Part shown: positions 34,925 to 43,491 of the stretch, one piece after another
How positions within the stretch are numbered: position 1 is the first letter of the stretch
How the letters are laid out: every line of letters begins with the position of its first letter
The notes under the pieces: model-generated
Databases searched by the model: none
Told to the model about the DNA's origin: nothing
Seen by the model: the letters and a program-made list of their open reading frames with translations, nothing else
DNA from: Bacteroidaceae bacterium
GTDB lineage: Bacteria > Bacteroidota > Bacteroidia > Bacteroidales > Muribaculaceae
DNA: 64,000 nt
Reading direction: 5' to 3'
Assembly: GCA_021768245.1 (NCBI GenBank)
Contig: JAETNO010000018.1
Coordinates: 1 to 64,000, forward strand
Made by a program: the position numbers and the translations under genes

Positions 34925-35563
34925 TTATTTTTCACTCATCAGCATGAGTACCCGATACATCCCATACATATCGCCAAATGCGACTTCAAACGGGGGATAA
35001 TGCTGATTGAGAGATATACAAGTGACTACCTCGGCCGTTGAGCCGGGCATTATTTTTTTTATGACAGAGCCATTGCAGGTATCAAGGACATAAACCCTAC
35101 CCCACTCGATAAATGCCTTCTCGTTTATCTTCTTGAGCAGTATTTTCGCACCGCTTGGGTATTCCGGCTCCATACTATCTCCACTAACGGTCATTGCAAA
35201 TTCGGCCCCCTTAATGGGCGATACGATCTTCTCGCAATCGTCGGGCTTCACCGATACGATAAAATCATTCAGAGTACCTCCCTGTGCCGTCAAAGGTAAA
35301 AGCGGAATCATCTTTACATCCTCGTAATTTGTTTGCATCAAAGAATTTTCCCCTTTGATCATATACCCTTTGCCTGTCATAAGCCATTCTGTATTTAAGT
35401 CGGGAAAATTCAAAGCAATTCTTTCTAATTTATCCGGCTGCATAGATTGGCGCATTGAAGTAATGAAAGCAGATGACACTCCTATTCGTCTTCCAAATTC
35501 AGATTTAGAAATTTTCTTCTCCTCTAAATATTTTATAAGTCGATCTTTTACAGTTGATTCCAT
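34925..35563 (-). CDS. phage repressor, HTH plus S24/LexA-type peptidase
   Basis: 212 aa from ATG 35563, preferred over a long upstream extension that crosses the operators. Residues 1-65 form an HTH of the CI type (KISKSEFGRRIGVSSAFITSMR). Residues about 110-210 are an S24 peptidase with nucleophile Ser130 (SGDSMEP) and Lys in VIKKI near 169. A CI-like lysogeny repressor expected to cleave itself in the SOS response. Divergent from the early genes. Confidence 0.88.
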   Translation of the reverse strand: MESTVKDRLIKYLEEKKISKSEFGRRIGVSSAFITSMRQSMQPDKLERIALNFPDLNTEWLMTGKGYMIKGENSLMQTNYEDVKMIPLLPLTAQGGTLNDFIVSVKPDDCEKIVSPIKGAEFAMTVSGDSMEPEYPSGAKILLKKINEKAFIEWGRVYVLDTCNGSVIKKIMPGSTAEVVTCISLNQHYPPFEVAFGDMYGMYRVLMLMSEK

Positions 35564-35570
35564 TTTATGC

Positions 35571-35634
35571 GCTTTGAATAAATAAAAATATGCTTTGAAA
35601 TATTTGGACAATTCAAAGCGTTTCTTTAAATTTG
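35571..35634 (+). promoter_or_regulatory. early promoter with three repressor operators
   Basis: TTTG (35603-35606), 20 nt, TAAATTTG (35627-35634) is a consensus promoter reading right. GCTTTGAA occurs at 35571-35578 and 35592-35599, and its inverse TTCAAAGC at 35612-35619, between the two promoter boxes. This is the layout expected for a repressor switching off early genes. Confidence 0.78.
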
Positions 35635-35687
35635 CAATGTCAAACAAAAGTACAATACAAATATAACTAAAAATTTGACACTGCGCT

Positions 35688-35876
35688 ATGGAAACTTCAA
35701 TTAACAAAAACGGATGTTCGACTTGTGAGGTCGGGAAAGAAAAGTACACGACTTTCGAACATCGCGGTAAGACCTATTACCAGTATGACTACCGCCACAC
35801 GGACGGCCGCTTATTCAGCACTACGGGTTCCTCGGTTGACTCCTGCCGTGCAAAACGTGATCTGTGGCTCAAATAA
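35688..35876 (+). CDS. DUF3873 small protein
   Basis: 62 aa. NGCSTCEVGKEKYTTF and YYQYDYRHTDG...CRAKRDLWL match the small DUF3873 family found on Bacteroidetes mobile elements. First gene of the early operon. No function is known. Confidence 0.75.
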   Translation: METSINKNGCSTCEVGKEKYTTFEHRGKTYYQYDYRHTDGRLFSTTGSSVDSCRAKRDLWLK

Positions 35877-35883
35877 ATTTATC

Positions 35884-36105
35884 ATGGAACAGAATACTCA
35901 AACATTCGCGGCGCTCTACGACGCGCTACCACCGACAGAAAAGAACCGCATCACGGCTGAAATCATAAATCGGTGCAACGTCAGCCTTTGGACGATTCAA
36001 TCATGGAAATCCGGATGCCGGAAACCCAAACCCAAGAGCCGGGAGATACTCGCCGAACTGTTTGATGTCCCGACCTCTGAAATGTTCCCCGAAACTGTAA
36101 ACTAA
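35884..36105 (+). CDS. small HTH DNA-binding protein
   Basis: 73 aa. A helix-turn-helix pattern (EIINRCNVSLWTIQSWKSGCRKP) followed by REILAELFDVP, as in XRE-type or Cro-like regulators. The ATG at 35884 leaves a 7-bp gap after the preceding stop. Confidence 0.6.
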   Translation: MEQNTQTFAALYDALPPTEKNRITAEIINRCNVSLWTIQSWKSGCRKPKPKSREILAELFDVPTSEMFPETVN

Positions 36106-36119
36106 AACGACACGACACT

Positions 36120-36311
36120 ATGGACAACTTCGAAATCATTGACTTCAACACACTGGAAAGGCGGAAACGCAAGGCAATTCTGAATCACGCGATCAAAGAC
36201 ATGGACAGAGTGGCCATGCAACGCAAAAAGGAAGGTCTTGAGCCTCGCGGCTTCCTCCTGCAGTTTAACAATCTTATTCAAGTAGAAAAATTACATCATG
36301 GAAACAATTGA
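36120..36311 (+). CDS. small early protein
   Basis: 63 aa, mixed charge, no recognised family. Overlaps the next gene by 14 bp, which supports translation. Confidence 0.5.
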   Translation: MDNFEIIDFNTLERRKRKAILNHAIKDMDRVAMQRKKEGLEPRGFLLQFNNLIQVEKLHHGNN

Positions 36312-36483
36312 ATGGGTAAGACGAAAGGATTTATGCAAAGAACTCGGTATCAGCGCACGAACGGTTCAACGCTACACCAAGGCAGGATTATTCAGAACTA
36401 AGCCCCGCAAAACCCCATCGGGCGGATATGTACTACTCTACAATCTGAACCAAGCCCGACGCGCCTACACACAACCATCGTAA
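36298..36483 (+). CDS. MerR/excisionase-like HTH protein
   Basis: 61 aa. RKDLCKELGISARTVQRYTKAGLFRT is a winged-helix MerR-type motif as in excisionases and small phage regulators. It overlaps the previous gene by 14 bp. It could help excision; the integrase is not in view. Confidence 0.6.
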   Translation: METIEWVRRKDLCKELGISARTVQRYTKAGLFRTKPRKTPSGGYVLLYNLNQARRAYTQPS

Positions 36484-36510
36484 AAAATCAACGCCAAAAC
36501 ACCCCAAGTC

Positions 36511-36945
36511 ATGAATACTCACGATAATACCACAGGAACGGAGCAAATCACCAACAGCGAACGGCAGCGCACGGCGTCGGGAATGCCCGTTATCCGCATC
36601 CCGCAAAAAGTCTATGAGACGATTGCCGAGGAGATTATCGACAAGGTAGACGGTCGGCCGTACTATGAAATGAAAATCGAGCGGGACAACGGCACCTATG
36701 CTTGGGAGTATTCAATCAAATTCTATGCTTACTACGAGGTAGACCGCCGCCCGGACGGTGATGCTACTCGCCTCAAAGAGATTGCCCCAATTTGGGCGGA
36801 GTTCCATATGTGGTTCTCGGATGATGAAGAGGAACTGCAAAATGATTTCGATGCGGAAAAGCTCCGCGATCATGGAATACCATACAACAAACCTTTTACA
36901 ACATCGGGAGTACGAACGGGTACTCAATGTGCAAGCCGCCCGTGA
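36511..36945 (+). CDS. hypothetical early phage protein
   Basis: 144 aa. The middle is a regular alpha/beta region (GRPYYEMKIERDNGTYAWEYSIKFYAYYEVD). After about residue 120 the tail is odd, and an overlapping frame looks equally plausible there, so a late frameshift is possible. No family recognised. Confidence 0.5.
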   Translation: MNTHDNTTGTEQITNSERQRTASGMPVIRIPQKVYETIAEEIIDKVDGRPYYEMKIERDNGTYAWEYSIKFYAYYEVDRRPDGDATRLKEIAPIWAEFHMWFSDDEEELQNDFDAEKLRDHGIPYNKPFTTSGVRTGTQCASRP

Positions 36946-36984
36946 GGGTCGCCCAAACCGTCCGTCCCACGATACGGGACAACC

Positions 36985-37111
36985 GGGGAGGTGGTGAAAC
37001 GGTAGACATACACACTATTGCCGACGTTCTTTCTTATCCACAAAAAAAACGCCGAGGGCGACAGGTGACGCAGATAGGCTGCGTGTGCGGGTTCGATTCC
37101 CGCCCTCTCCA
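36985..37111 (+). tRNA. aberrant tRNA-Leu-like gene
   Basis: Acceptor GGGGAGG 36985-36991 pairs with CCTCTCC 37104-37110 (one G-U). A Leu-type D-arm (GTGAAACGGTAGACA) follows, and toward the end a long variable arm (ACGCAG/CTGCGT 37068-37084) and perfect T-arm (GCGGG, TTCGATT, CCCGC). The anticodon arm does not fold: about 40 extra nt lie there, with a weak hairpin of their own. Total 127 nt instead of about 85. Either a disrupted phage tRNA or an unusual split/intron-like form. Confidence 0.5.
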
Positions 37112-37143
37112 CAACATTGTTCAACCATTTAAAATCAAACACT

Positions 37144-38082
37144 ATGACATTGATCCGCAAACCCAATGAGATTCAGATTCAGGGTAAAATCAAGATGCTG
37201 ATTTACGGCCAGCCCGGTATGGGTAAAACCACTATGGCCCTCTCAGCTCCCGATCCGCTGCTTATCGACTGCGACAACGGCGTACAGCGTGTGAATCCGG
37301 CGCATATCAGCGACACCGTGCAGGTTTCGTCCTACAACGACGTACTGGCGGTTCTGAACGAGGATTTAAGCCCGTACAAGTCCCTCGTTATCGACACGGC
37401 TGGAAAACTTCTCGACTTCATCGCAGCGTATGTCATTGCTCGCAACCCGAAACTGGGCCGTGCAAACGGAGCCCCCACATTGCAGGGCTACGGCGAAATC
37501 AAAGCCGAGTTTTCGCAGTTCTGTAAATTGGTGATGTCGAAAGACAAGCATCTGATCTTTGTAGCACACCGCCAAACACGTACCGAGGGTGACGAAACGC
37601 GCTACGTTCCCCTGTTCAGCGGTTCGAACTACGACGCTGTTGTAACCGAACTCGACCTTTTGGGCTACATTGAGGCCAACGGCAACAAGCGTACGATTAC
37701 GTTCAATGGCACGAGCCGCAACGACGGTAAGAATACCTGCAACCTGCCGGCTATGCTCGACATTCCATGTGTCGTCGATCCGGCCACGGGCAACGGCCTG
37801 CCGAACCGCTTCCTTTCCGACGCAGTAATCAAGGCCTACAACAACCACCTTTCGCGCCTGCAGGAGCAGGGACACAAGTACGCGGCGATTATGTCGCAGC
37901 TCAAGGAGAACATCGCGGCCATCACGGACGACATTTCGGCAAACGATTTTGTCGATCGCATCGACACGTTCGACCACGTCGGCGCGTCGAAAGTTGCCGC
38001 CGGCCAACTTCTCAGCGAGAAATGCCGTGCCCTCAAATTGACCTTCAACAAAACGACCCGTCGCTATGAGCAAGGTGCCTAA
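37144..38082 (+). CDS. AAA_24/Sak4-like phage recombination ATPase
   Basis: 312 aa. Walker A IYGQPGMGKTTMA near residues 22-34 and LLIDCDNG, SLVIDTAGKL, HLIFVAHRQT strands match the RecA-like AAA_24 group that contains Sak4 single-strand annealing proteins. First of a recombination cluster. Start at 37144 skips an unlikely upstream extension. Confidence 0.7.
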   Translation: MTLIRKPNEIQIQGKIKMLIYGQPGMGKTTMALSAPDPLLIDCDNGVQRVNPAHISDTVQVSSYNDVLAVLNEDLSPYKSLVIDTAGKLLDFIAAYVIARNPKLGRANGAPTLQGYGEIKAEFSQFCKLVMSKDKHLIFVAHRQTRTEGDETRYVPLFSGSNYDAVVTELDLLGYIEANGNKRTITFNGTSRNDGKNTCNLPAMLDIPCVVDPATGNGLPNRFLSDAVIKAYNNHLSRLQEQGHKYAAIMSQLKENIAAITDDISANDFVDRIDTFDHVGASKVAAGQLLSEKCRALKLTFNKTTRRYEQGA

Positions 38083-38848
38083 CATCCGGTATCAATTCTA
38101 CGCCACTTTGCTCGACAGCTTTCAAAGCTATTTGAGCAGTGACGAGATTTGGGAGAAATATTGGGGCAGCTCCACAAAACCCGAAACCCTCACTCCGGAC
38201 GAGTTCTGTGAGAAAAGCAAGCAGGACGTCCTCGACCGCATCAACCGCGTGCCATTCCAAAGTGCCGCGGCCGATCAGGGAACATGCTTCAATGAGATTG
38301 TCGATTGCCTTGTACTGAATAAGGCTACATGCCGCGAGGATATGGTACTTCGTTCTGACAAAGAGCGTCAAATCTTCTCGGCCGACTTTCGGGGACAGAC
38401 CTATGAATTTCCGATGTCGATTTGCTGGGAGTTCGCCAAGTACTATAAAGGGGCATTGCCGCAGGTATTCTGCGAGGGTGTTCTGCCGACCAAGTACGGC
38501 GATGTCCGGCTTTATGGGTACATCGACGAGCTGATGCCGTTCGGCATTCATGACATCAAGACCACGGGCGGTTATCAAGCGGGGAACTTCCGTAAACATT
38601 GGCAGCACCACGCATATCCATTCTGCATGGAGCAGATGGGAACCCTTGTAAAATACTTCGAGTACAACATCTGCGAGATCAAGCGACTGCAATGCGGCGC
38701 AGTGAAGACTGCAAGTTTCACGGAGTTTTACCCCTATCTGCCGGAAGAAACGCGAATGTTGCTGACGGCGCACTGCGAGCAGTTCATCGAGTTTATCGAG
38801 GCCAACCGCCATAAAATCACAGACACGAAAATCTTTAATCAAGAGTAA
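38066..38848 (+). CDS. PD-(D/E)XK exonuclease-like protein
   Basis: 260 aa. G-TCFNEIVD (motif I), GYIDELMPFGIHDIKTT (the D...D-I-K catalytic core) and QHHAYPFCME (motif with Gln) follow the Cas4/RecB-like nuclease layout. It likely trims DNA ends for the annealing protein encoded before it; the two overlap by 17 bp. Confidence 0.7.
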   Translation: MSKVPNIRYQFYATLLDSFQSYLSSDEIWEKYWGSSTKPETLTPDEFCEKSKQDVLDRINRVPFQSAAADQGTCFNEIVDCLVLNKATCREDMVLRSDKERQIFSADFRGQTYEFPMSICWEFAKYYKGALPQVFCEGVLPTKYGDVRLYGYIDELMPFGIHDIKTTGGYQAGNFRKHWQHHAYPFCMEQMGTLVKYFEYNICEIKRLQCGAVKTASFTEFYPYLPEETRMLLTAHCEQFIEFIEANRHKITDTKIFNQE

Positions 38849-38850
38849 TC

Positions 38851-39198
38851 ATGGCAAAACAGATTATAGGCCGCCACAACGTATGCGCGGCGAAGGAATA
38901 CACCACCTCACAAGGAGAGGTTAAGACCCAGTGGGTGCCGATCGGCACGTCCGTAACTTTCGACGACAGCTCATACCTTATCAATATCAATGCCCTGCCG
39001 ATGGGCAATTGGTGGGACGGTGTGCTGCAAGGCTTCAAGCAGGAACCCCGCGACCAGCAGGGCACAGCCCGGTCGCAGTCACCCGCCGCCGGAGGCTATC
39101 AGCAACCACAGTACGGCCAAGCACCGCAGGGGTATCGACCGCCGGCCCCGGCACCCGTCGCAGCTCCTTTCCCACCGTACGAAGAAAGCCCATTTTAA
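38851..39198 (+). CDS. small protein with an SSB-like C-terminal tail
   Basis: 115 aa. The first 65 residues form a small beta-rich domain (TQWVPIGTSVTF, YLININALP). A disordered Gln/Pro/Gly/Ala tail (about 70-105) follows and ends PPYEESPF. An acidic tip finishing Pro-Phe is how single-strand DNA-binding proteins recruit partners, but the N-terminal part is shorter than a normal OB fold. Position among recombination genes fits a DNA-binding role. Confidence 0.55.
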   Translation: MAKQIIGRHNVCAAKEYTTSQGEVKTQWVPIGTSVTFDDSSYLININALPMGNWWDGVLQGFKQEPRDQQGTARSQSPAAGGYQQPQYGQAPQGYRPPAPAPVAAPFPPYEESPF

Positions 39199-39201
39199 GC
39201 G

Positions 39202-39618
39202 ATGAAAGATTTCCGTATCACGACACCCAAAGACAAAGAGGCTGTTAAGGCCTACCTCGACCGTCTGCCGGACGGCAAGCGTTACGATGTGGTCGTGAAA
39301 CTCCACCGGGAGAAACGGACGCTGAGCCAAAACAACCTTTTTCACTTGTGGTGTTCCTGCATAGCCGACGAAACGGGCGAGGATAAGGCCCGGATCAAAA
39401 TATTGCTCAAAGAAATGTTTCTCGGCTATAAAGAATACGGACTATTCGGCCACAAAACATTTTCGCTGCCCTCGACCTCTGCCCTCGATACGAAACAGAT
39501 GTCCGAGTTTATGAACAAAGTGCAGGTTTGGGCTTCGGCCGAAATGGGAATCCTGCTACCGGTTCCGGAAGATGAATTTTTCTACCAATTCGAAGAACAA
39601 TACAAAAACAGAATTTAG
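39202..39618 (+). CDS. NinB-like recombination protein
   Basis: 138 aa. EKRTLSQNNLFHLWCSCIAD and QMSEFMNKVQVWASAEMGILLP resemble NinB/Orf-type phage recombination mediators that load recombinase on SSB-coated DNA. Family call is by pattern only. Confidence 0.5.
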   Translation: MKDFRITTPKDKEAVKAYLDRLPDGKRYDVVVKLHREKRTLSQNNLFHLWCSCIADETGEDKARIKILLKEMFLGYKEYGLFGHKTFSLPSTSALDTKQMSEFMNKVQVWASAEMGILLPVPEDEFFYQFEEQYKNRI

Positions 39619-40275
39619 ATGAAAACAATCAAAATTAAAAGTGCCACACTTTCGGCCCGTACGCTCAAAGTGGCTTACGATGAAACGATCTCAGACGGCA
39701 CGGCGACCGTAACAAACGAGTACGCAGTAAACAAAGGTACGCTCTGCCATGAAGATTTGATCCATGCGCTGGAGCGGCTCAAACCTCACATGGCTATGCT
39801 GTGCGACCTCAAGGAAGTAGGCGGCATCGAAGGGGTTATTATCGACCTTGACCGTTACGATTTCGGGGAAAGCCTCGACAAAGTATTCATCAGCGGCATC
39901 AAGGTGTCCTATGGACTGAAGGGCGAAGTACTGACGATCATCGGCGGTAAGACCACGGACAAAGGCCGGGTGCTGAACCTCTGTGCGCCGAGTGTGGCGG
40001 ATATCGACACTGAATACCCGTATGTGAGTGAACTTTTCGAGGTGCTTGAAAATATCCGCGCGGAGATCAACGCCTATCTGTTTGATGGCAAATGTGCCGT
40101 AAAGCAGGCGGAATTTGATTTCGACGAGGATATCTCCGGCGTCGAGGGTGATGCGCCGGAAGAGGCGGCAGAACCCGCGGAGCAGCCCGCGGCCGAAGCA
40201 CCCGCAGAAACCGAGGGCACACATTTCCCCAAACGTGGCCGCAAGAAAGGCAAGTCGGTAAAACTGTCCGCATAA
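39619..40275 (+). CDS. phage protein with acidic linker and basic tail
   Basis: 218 aa. The first 160 residues form an alpha/beta domain (DLKEVGGIEGVIIDLDRYDF); then a Glu/Ala/Pro-rich stretch (about 170-200) and a basic end KRGRKKGKSVK. No family recognised. It begins directly after the preceding stop and is followed by the helicase gene. Confidence 0.5.
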   Translation: MKTIKIKSATLSARTLKVAYDETISDGTATVTNEYAVNKGTLCHEDLIHALERLKPHMAMLCDLKEVGGIEGVIIDLDRYDFGESLDKVFISGIKVSYGLKGEVLTIIGGKTTDKGRVLNLCAPSVADIDTEYPYVSELFEVLENIRAEINAYLFDGKCAVKQAEFDFDEDISGVEGDAPEEAAEPAEQPAAEAPAETEGTHFPKRGRKKGKSVKLSA

Positions 40276-40293
40276 CCGTAGGCATAGAACACC

Positions 40294-41943
40294 ATGTTGA
40301 TCACCCAAGTAAATACAGACTTCCACATTGCATTCCGCTACTGCCGGCATTTGGTTGAAGCGGTGAAGAACCTGCCCGGTCGTCGGTATGACCCAGTAAA
40401 TAAATTTTGGGTCGTGCCGACGCGGGAGCGGGCGGCAGTCGAGGCCTTTGCCCGGCGGTATGGCTTTCGGATGGGGGATCAGTCGGCGCGGGCTGAAATG
40501 GTCGGAGAGATTCCTCCGATGCCGGAATTGCAGGTTGAAATTCCCCTTGCTATGGAATTGTATCATTATCAGAAGCAGGGCGTGGCGTACTGTCTTGAGC
40601 ATCCGCACACGATAATAGGCGATAAACCGGGACTTGGAAAGACGGCGCAGAGCATCGCGGCTGTGATTGCTCAACGCGCGTTCCCGTGCCTTATCATCGC
40701 GCCGGCGACGCTGAAAATCAACTGGGCGCGCGAGGTTAAGCAATGGGGCGGCGATAAGATGAACGCCATAATCATCAACGACAAAAACCGCCGGACATGG
40801 CATCTGTTCTATGAAGCTGGGATGGCGCAGTTCTTCGTGGTGAATTACGAAAGCCTCAAAAAGTACTTCGTGGAGAAGTTCACCAACAAAGAGGGGCAGA
40901 AGCTGATGCTTTCGCATATCAAGTTCCGGCCCACGATCGACATTTTCAAGTCGGTGATTATCGACGAGAGCCACCGATGCAAAAACGGTTCTGCCCAGCA
41001 GTCTAAGTTCTGCATGGGTATCAGCAAAGAAAAACCCGTAACATACCTGTTGTCAGGTACTCCTTTGGTGAACAAGCCGAAAGACTTGATACCGCAGTTG
41101 CATATCATGGGTATGCTGTCGAAGTTCGGAGGATACAAATATTTTGTGAACAGGTATTGCTCCGGGCCGAACGAAGCAAGCAATCTTCGGGAGTTGAATT
41201 ACCTGCTGAACCTGCATTGTTTCTACCAGCGGGCAAAAGAGGACGTTCTGAAAGACCTCCCGGCCAAGACCCGGCAGACGATCCTTTGCGATATTTCCAA
41301 CCGCAAGGAGTATATGGATGCCGAACGCGACCTTATCAAGTACCTGCGGGAATACCGGGATGCCTCGGATGAACAGCAGCGCCGGGCTAAACGGGGAGAG
41401 GTGATTGTACGTATCAACGTCCTGCGTCAGATATGTGCGCGCGGCAAGGTCAAAGAGGTAAAGGAATTCATCGACGACCTGATCGAATCGGGCGAGAAGC
41501 TCATTCTATTTATGAACCTGATCGAACTGGGCGATGCTTTCAAAAAACTGTACCCGAATGCAGTTGTAATCCGCGGCGGGATGTCGGCCGAAGATAAACA
41601 GCGCTCCGTCGATTTGTTCCAGCACGACCCCGTCTGCAAACTGGCAATTTGCAATATCAAAGCTGCCGGGGTCGGCTTGACTCTCACCGCATCGTCCCGC
41701 GTGGCGTTCGTAGAGTTCCCGTGGACATATGCCGACTGTGAGCAATGCGAGGATCGCGCCCACCGTATCGGGCAGAAAAACAATGTGTCGTGCTACTACT
41801 TTCTCGGTGAAAAGACAATCGACGAGGACATCTACAAAATCATCCAAACAAAAAAAAGCATCGCGCAAACCGTGACCGGCACCGTGGATCAGGTTGAAGA
41901 AAATGTTGTCGATGCCATCATGAACATTTTTAACCAAAAATAA
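40294..41943 (+). CDS. SNF2-family DNA helicase/translocase
   Basis: 549 aa. Q-motif/Walker A in IIGDKPGLGKTAQSI, box II IIDESHRCKN (DESH), box III LLSGTP, and helicase C-terminal motifs AGVGLTLTASSRVAFVEFPW and QCEDRAHRIGQ. This is the SMARCAL1/HepA-like type common in phages, with a short HARP-like N-terminal segment. Probably remodels forks or branched DNA during phage replication. Confidence 0.85.
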   Translation: MLITQVNTDFHIAFRYCRHLVEAVKNLPGRRYDPVNKFWVVPTRERAAVEAFARRYGFRMGDQSARAEMVGEIPPMPELQVEIPLAMELYHYQKQGVAYCLEHPHTIIGDKPGLGKTAQSIAAVIAQRAFPCLIIAPATLKINWAREVKQWGGDKMNAIIINDKNRRTWHLFYEAGMAQFFVVNYESLKKYFVEKFTNKEGQKLMLSHIKFRPTIDIFKSVIIDESHRCKNGSAQQSKFCMGISKEKPVTYLLSGTPLVNKPKDLIPQLHIMGMLSKFGGYKYFVNRYCSGPNEASNLRELNYLLNLHCFYQRAKEDVLKDLPAKTRQTILCDISNRKEYMDAERDLIKYLREYRDASDEQQRRAKRGEVIVRINVLRQICARGKVKEVKEFIDDLIESGEKLILFMNLIELGDAFKKLYPNAVVIRGGMSAEDKQRSVDLFQHDPVCKLAICNIKAAGVGLTLTASSRVAFVEFPWTYADCEQCEDRAHRIGQKNNVSCYYFLGEKTIDEDIYKIIQTKKSIAQTVTGTVDQVEENVVDAIMNIFNQK

Positions 41944-41952
41944 ATTGACATT

Positions 41953-43488
41953 ATGGAAAACAAATTTGTATTTCTCGACATCACGTCGATAGGGATCAAC
42001 CCTATGAACCCGCGTAAAACATTCGATCCGCGGGCGCTGGGTGAACTCTCGGACAGCATCAAAGTCGTGGGCGTTTTACAACCCATCACCGTGCGGCCGA
42101 AACCTACTGAGGAACATGGTGAAAAGTACCAGCTTGTATGCGGTGAGCGCCGTTGGCGTGCTGCGGCCATGGCCGGCCTCAAAGAAATTCCCGCGATTAT
42201 CCGCGAACTGACCGACGACGAGGCCGTAGATGTTGCCATCACGGAGAACCTGCAACGTAAAGACGTTTCGCCTCTCGAAGAGGCCGACGCATTCAAATAT
42301 CTGCTCGACAAAGGGCAGAGCATCGCCGACTTGTGCGGACGCTTCGGTAAGAGTGAGTTCTATGTTCGGGGGCGCATGAAACTGCTTGCCATAAGCGACG
42401 ATTTCCGCAAGATGCTCGATGCTGGGGAAATTTCGATTTCCCAAGCAATGGAGATCGCCAAATTCGACGCGGACATTCAAGGTAGAATGTACGAACAGCA
42501 TTTTGCCCAGCAATACTATAACTCATGGCACGATTTGAATGCAAAAGCTTTATACCAGCGAGTAGTTCAGTCCTATACGAAAATACTTGATCGATACAAA
42601 TTCGACAAGGGCGAATGCGATACATGTCCGAACTGCTCCAAGAATTTCAGTCTTTTCGCTGGCGGGGATGGTGAGGCAACATGTCAGGATGACTCCTGCC
42701 TGCAACGGAAAAAGCGCGAATATGAACTTGGCATTGCCTTGAAACTTCAAAAGCAGCACCCCGAAGCAGATTTCTACACGATGCACAAGGATTGCCCCAA
42801 AAAGGCCGAATTGGAGAAGCAAGGCCACGAAGTCAAGATTTGGCCGGGATGGCCGAACCGTATAGGGGCGGTTGTAACCAAGGAACTCAGAAGTAAAGTC
42901 GAGAACGGCACCGCACATCTTGCCATCTGGGTGTATAGCGATGACCCATATTTCGGATATATCGAAACAAATGGTGCAGCTACCCTATCTGAAACCGCCA
43001 ACTCAATAAAAGAACTCCAGAACAAGGACAACCGAAACAAGGAGCTTGAAGAGGAAAAGACCGTATCGGAAGTACGCGACACCATCAAAAAAATGGATAT
43101 CGAAACACTGTCTGCCGGAGAGCTTACGGCCTACGAGTCACAACTGACGTTGTTTATCTTGGTTCGAAACCTCAATAAAGAGCAGCAGGAGAAATTAGGC
43201 ACGGTTCAGCATTACTCGATGTCCGACGAGGAAGCGTGGAACGCCGTGATGAATGTCACGCCGGAGCAGATCGCCTACATTCACCGATGCAATATTCTCA
43301 ACCAAGTCGGCGACCATTTCCGGCGGGACTTCAAAACAGACCTTTTCTTCGACTGGGTGAACAGCCGGGATAAGTCTATTATTCCGGAGGTGGAATTAAA
43401 GTACCGAGAGGTTTACCTGCGCCGCAAGGAAAAGATCGACGCCCGTATTGCTGAAATAGAATTGGCCGAAGCTGAAAAGGGAAAATAG
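41953..43488 (+). CDS. ParB/RepB/Spo0J-family protein
   Basis: 511 aa. N-terminal ParB fold with GERRWRAAAMAG and TENLQRKDVSPLEEADAF, then an HTH (GKSEFYVRGRMKLLAI). A Cys-rich stretch near 217-250 (CDTCPNCSKNF, CQDDSC) suggests a zinc ribbon. Coiled-coil C-terminal half. Could partition, condense or regulate phage DNA; the phage is integrated so plasmid-type partition is not obvious. Confidence 0.7.
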   Translation: MENKFVFLDITSIGINPMNPRKTFDPRALGELSDSIKVVGVLQPITVRPKPTEEHGEKYQLVCGERRWRAAAMAGLKEIPAIIRELTDDEAVDVAITENLQRKDVSPLEEADAFKYLLDKGQSIADLCGRFGKSEFYVRGRMKLLAISDDFRKMLDAGEISISQAMEIAKFDADIQGRMYEQHFAQQYYNSWHDLNAKALYQRVVQSYTKILDRYKFDKGECDTCPNCSKNFSLFAGGDGEATCQDDSCLQRKKREYELGIALKLQKQHPEADFYTMHKDCPKKAELEKQGHEVKIWPGWPNRIGAVVTKELRSKVENGTAHLAIWVYSDDPYFGYIETNGAATLSETANSIKELQNKDNRNKELEEEKTVSEVRDTIKKMDIETLSAGELTAYESQLTLFILVRNLNKEQQEKLGTVQHYSMSDEEAWNAVMNVTPEQIAYIHRCNILNQVGDHFRRDFKTDLFFDWVNSRDKSIIPEVELKYREVYLRRKEKIDARIAEIELAEAEKGK

Positions 43489-43491
43489 GAA

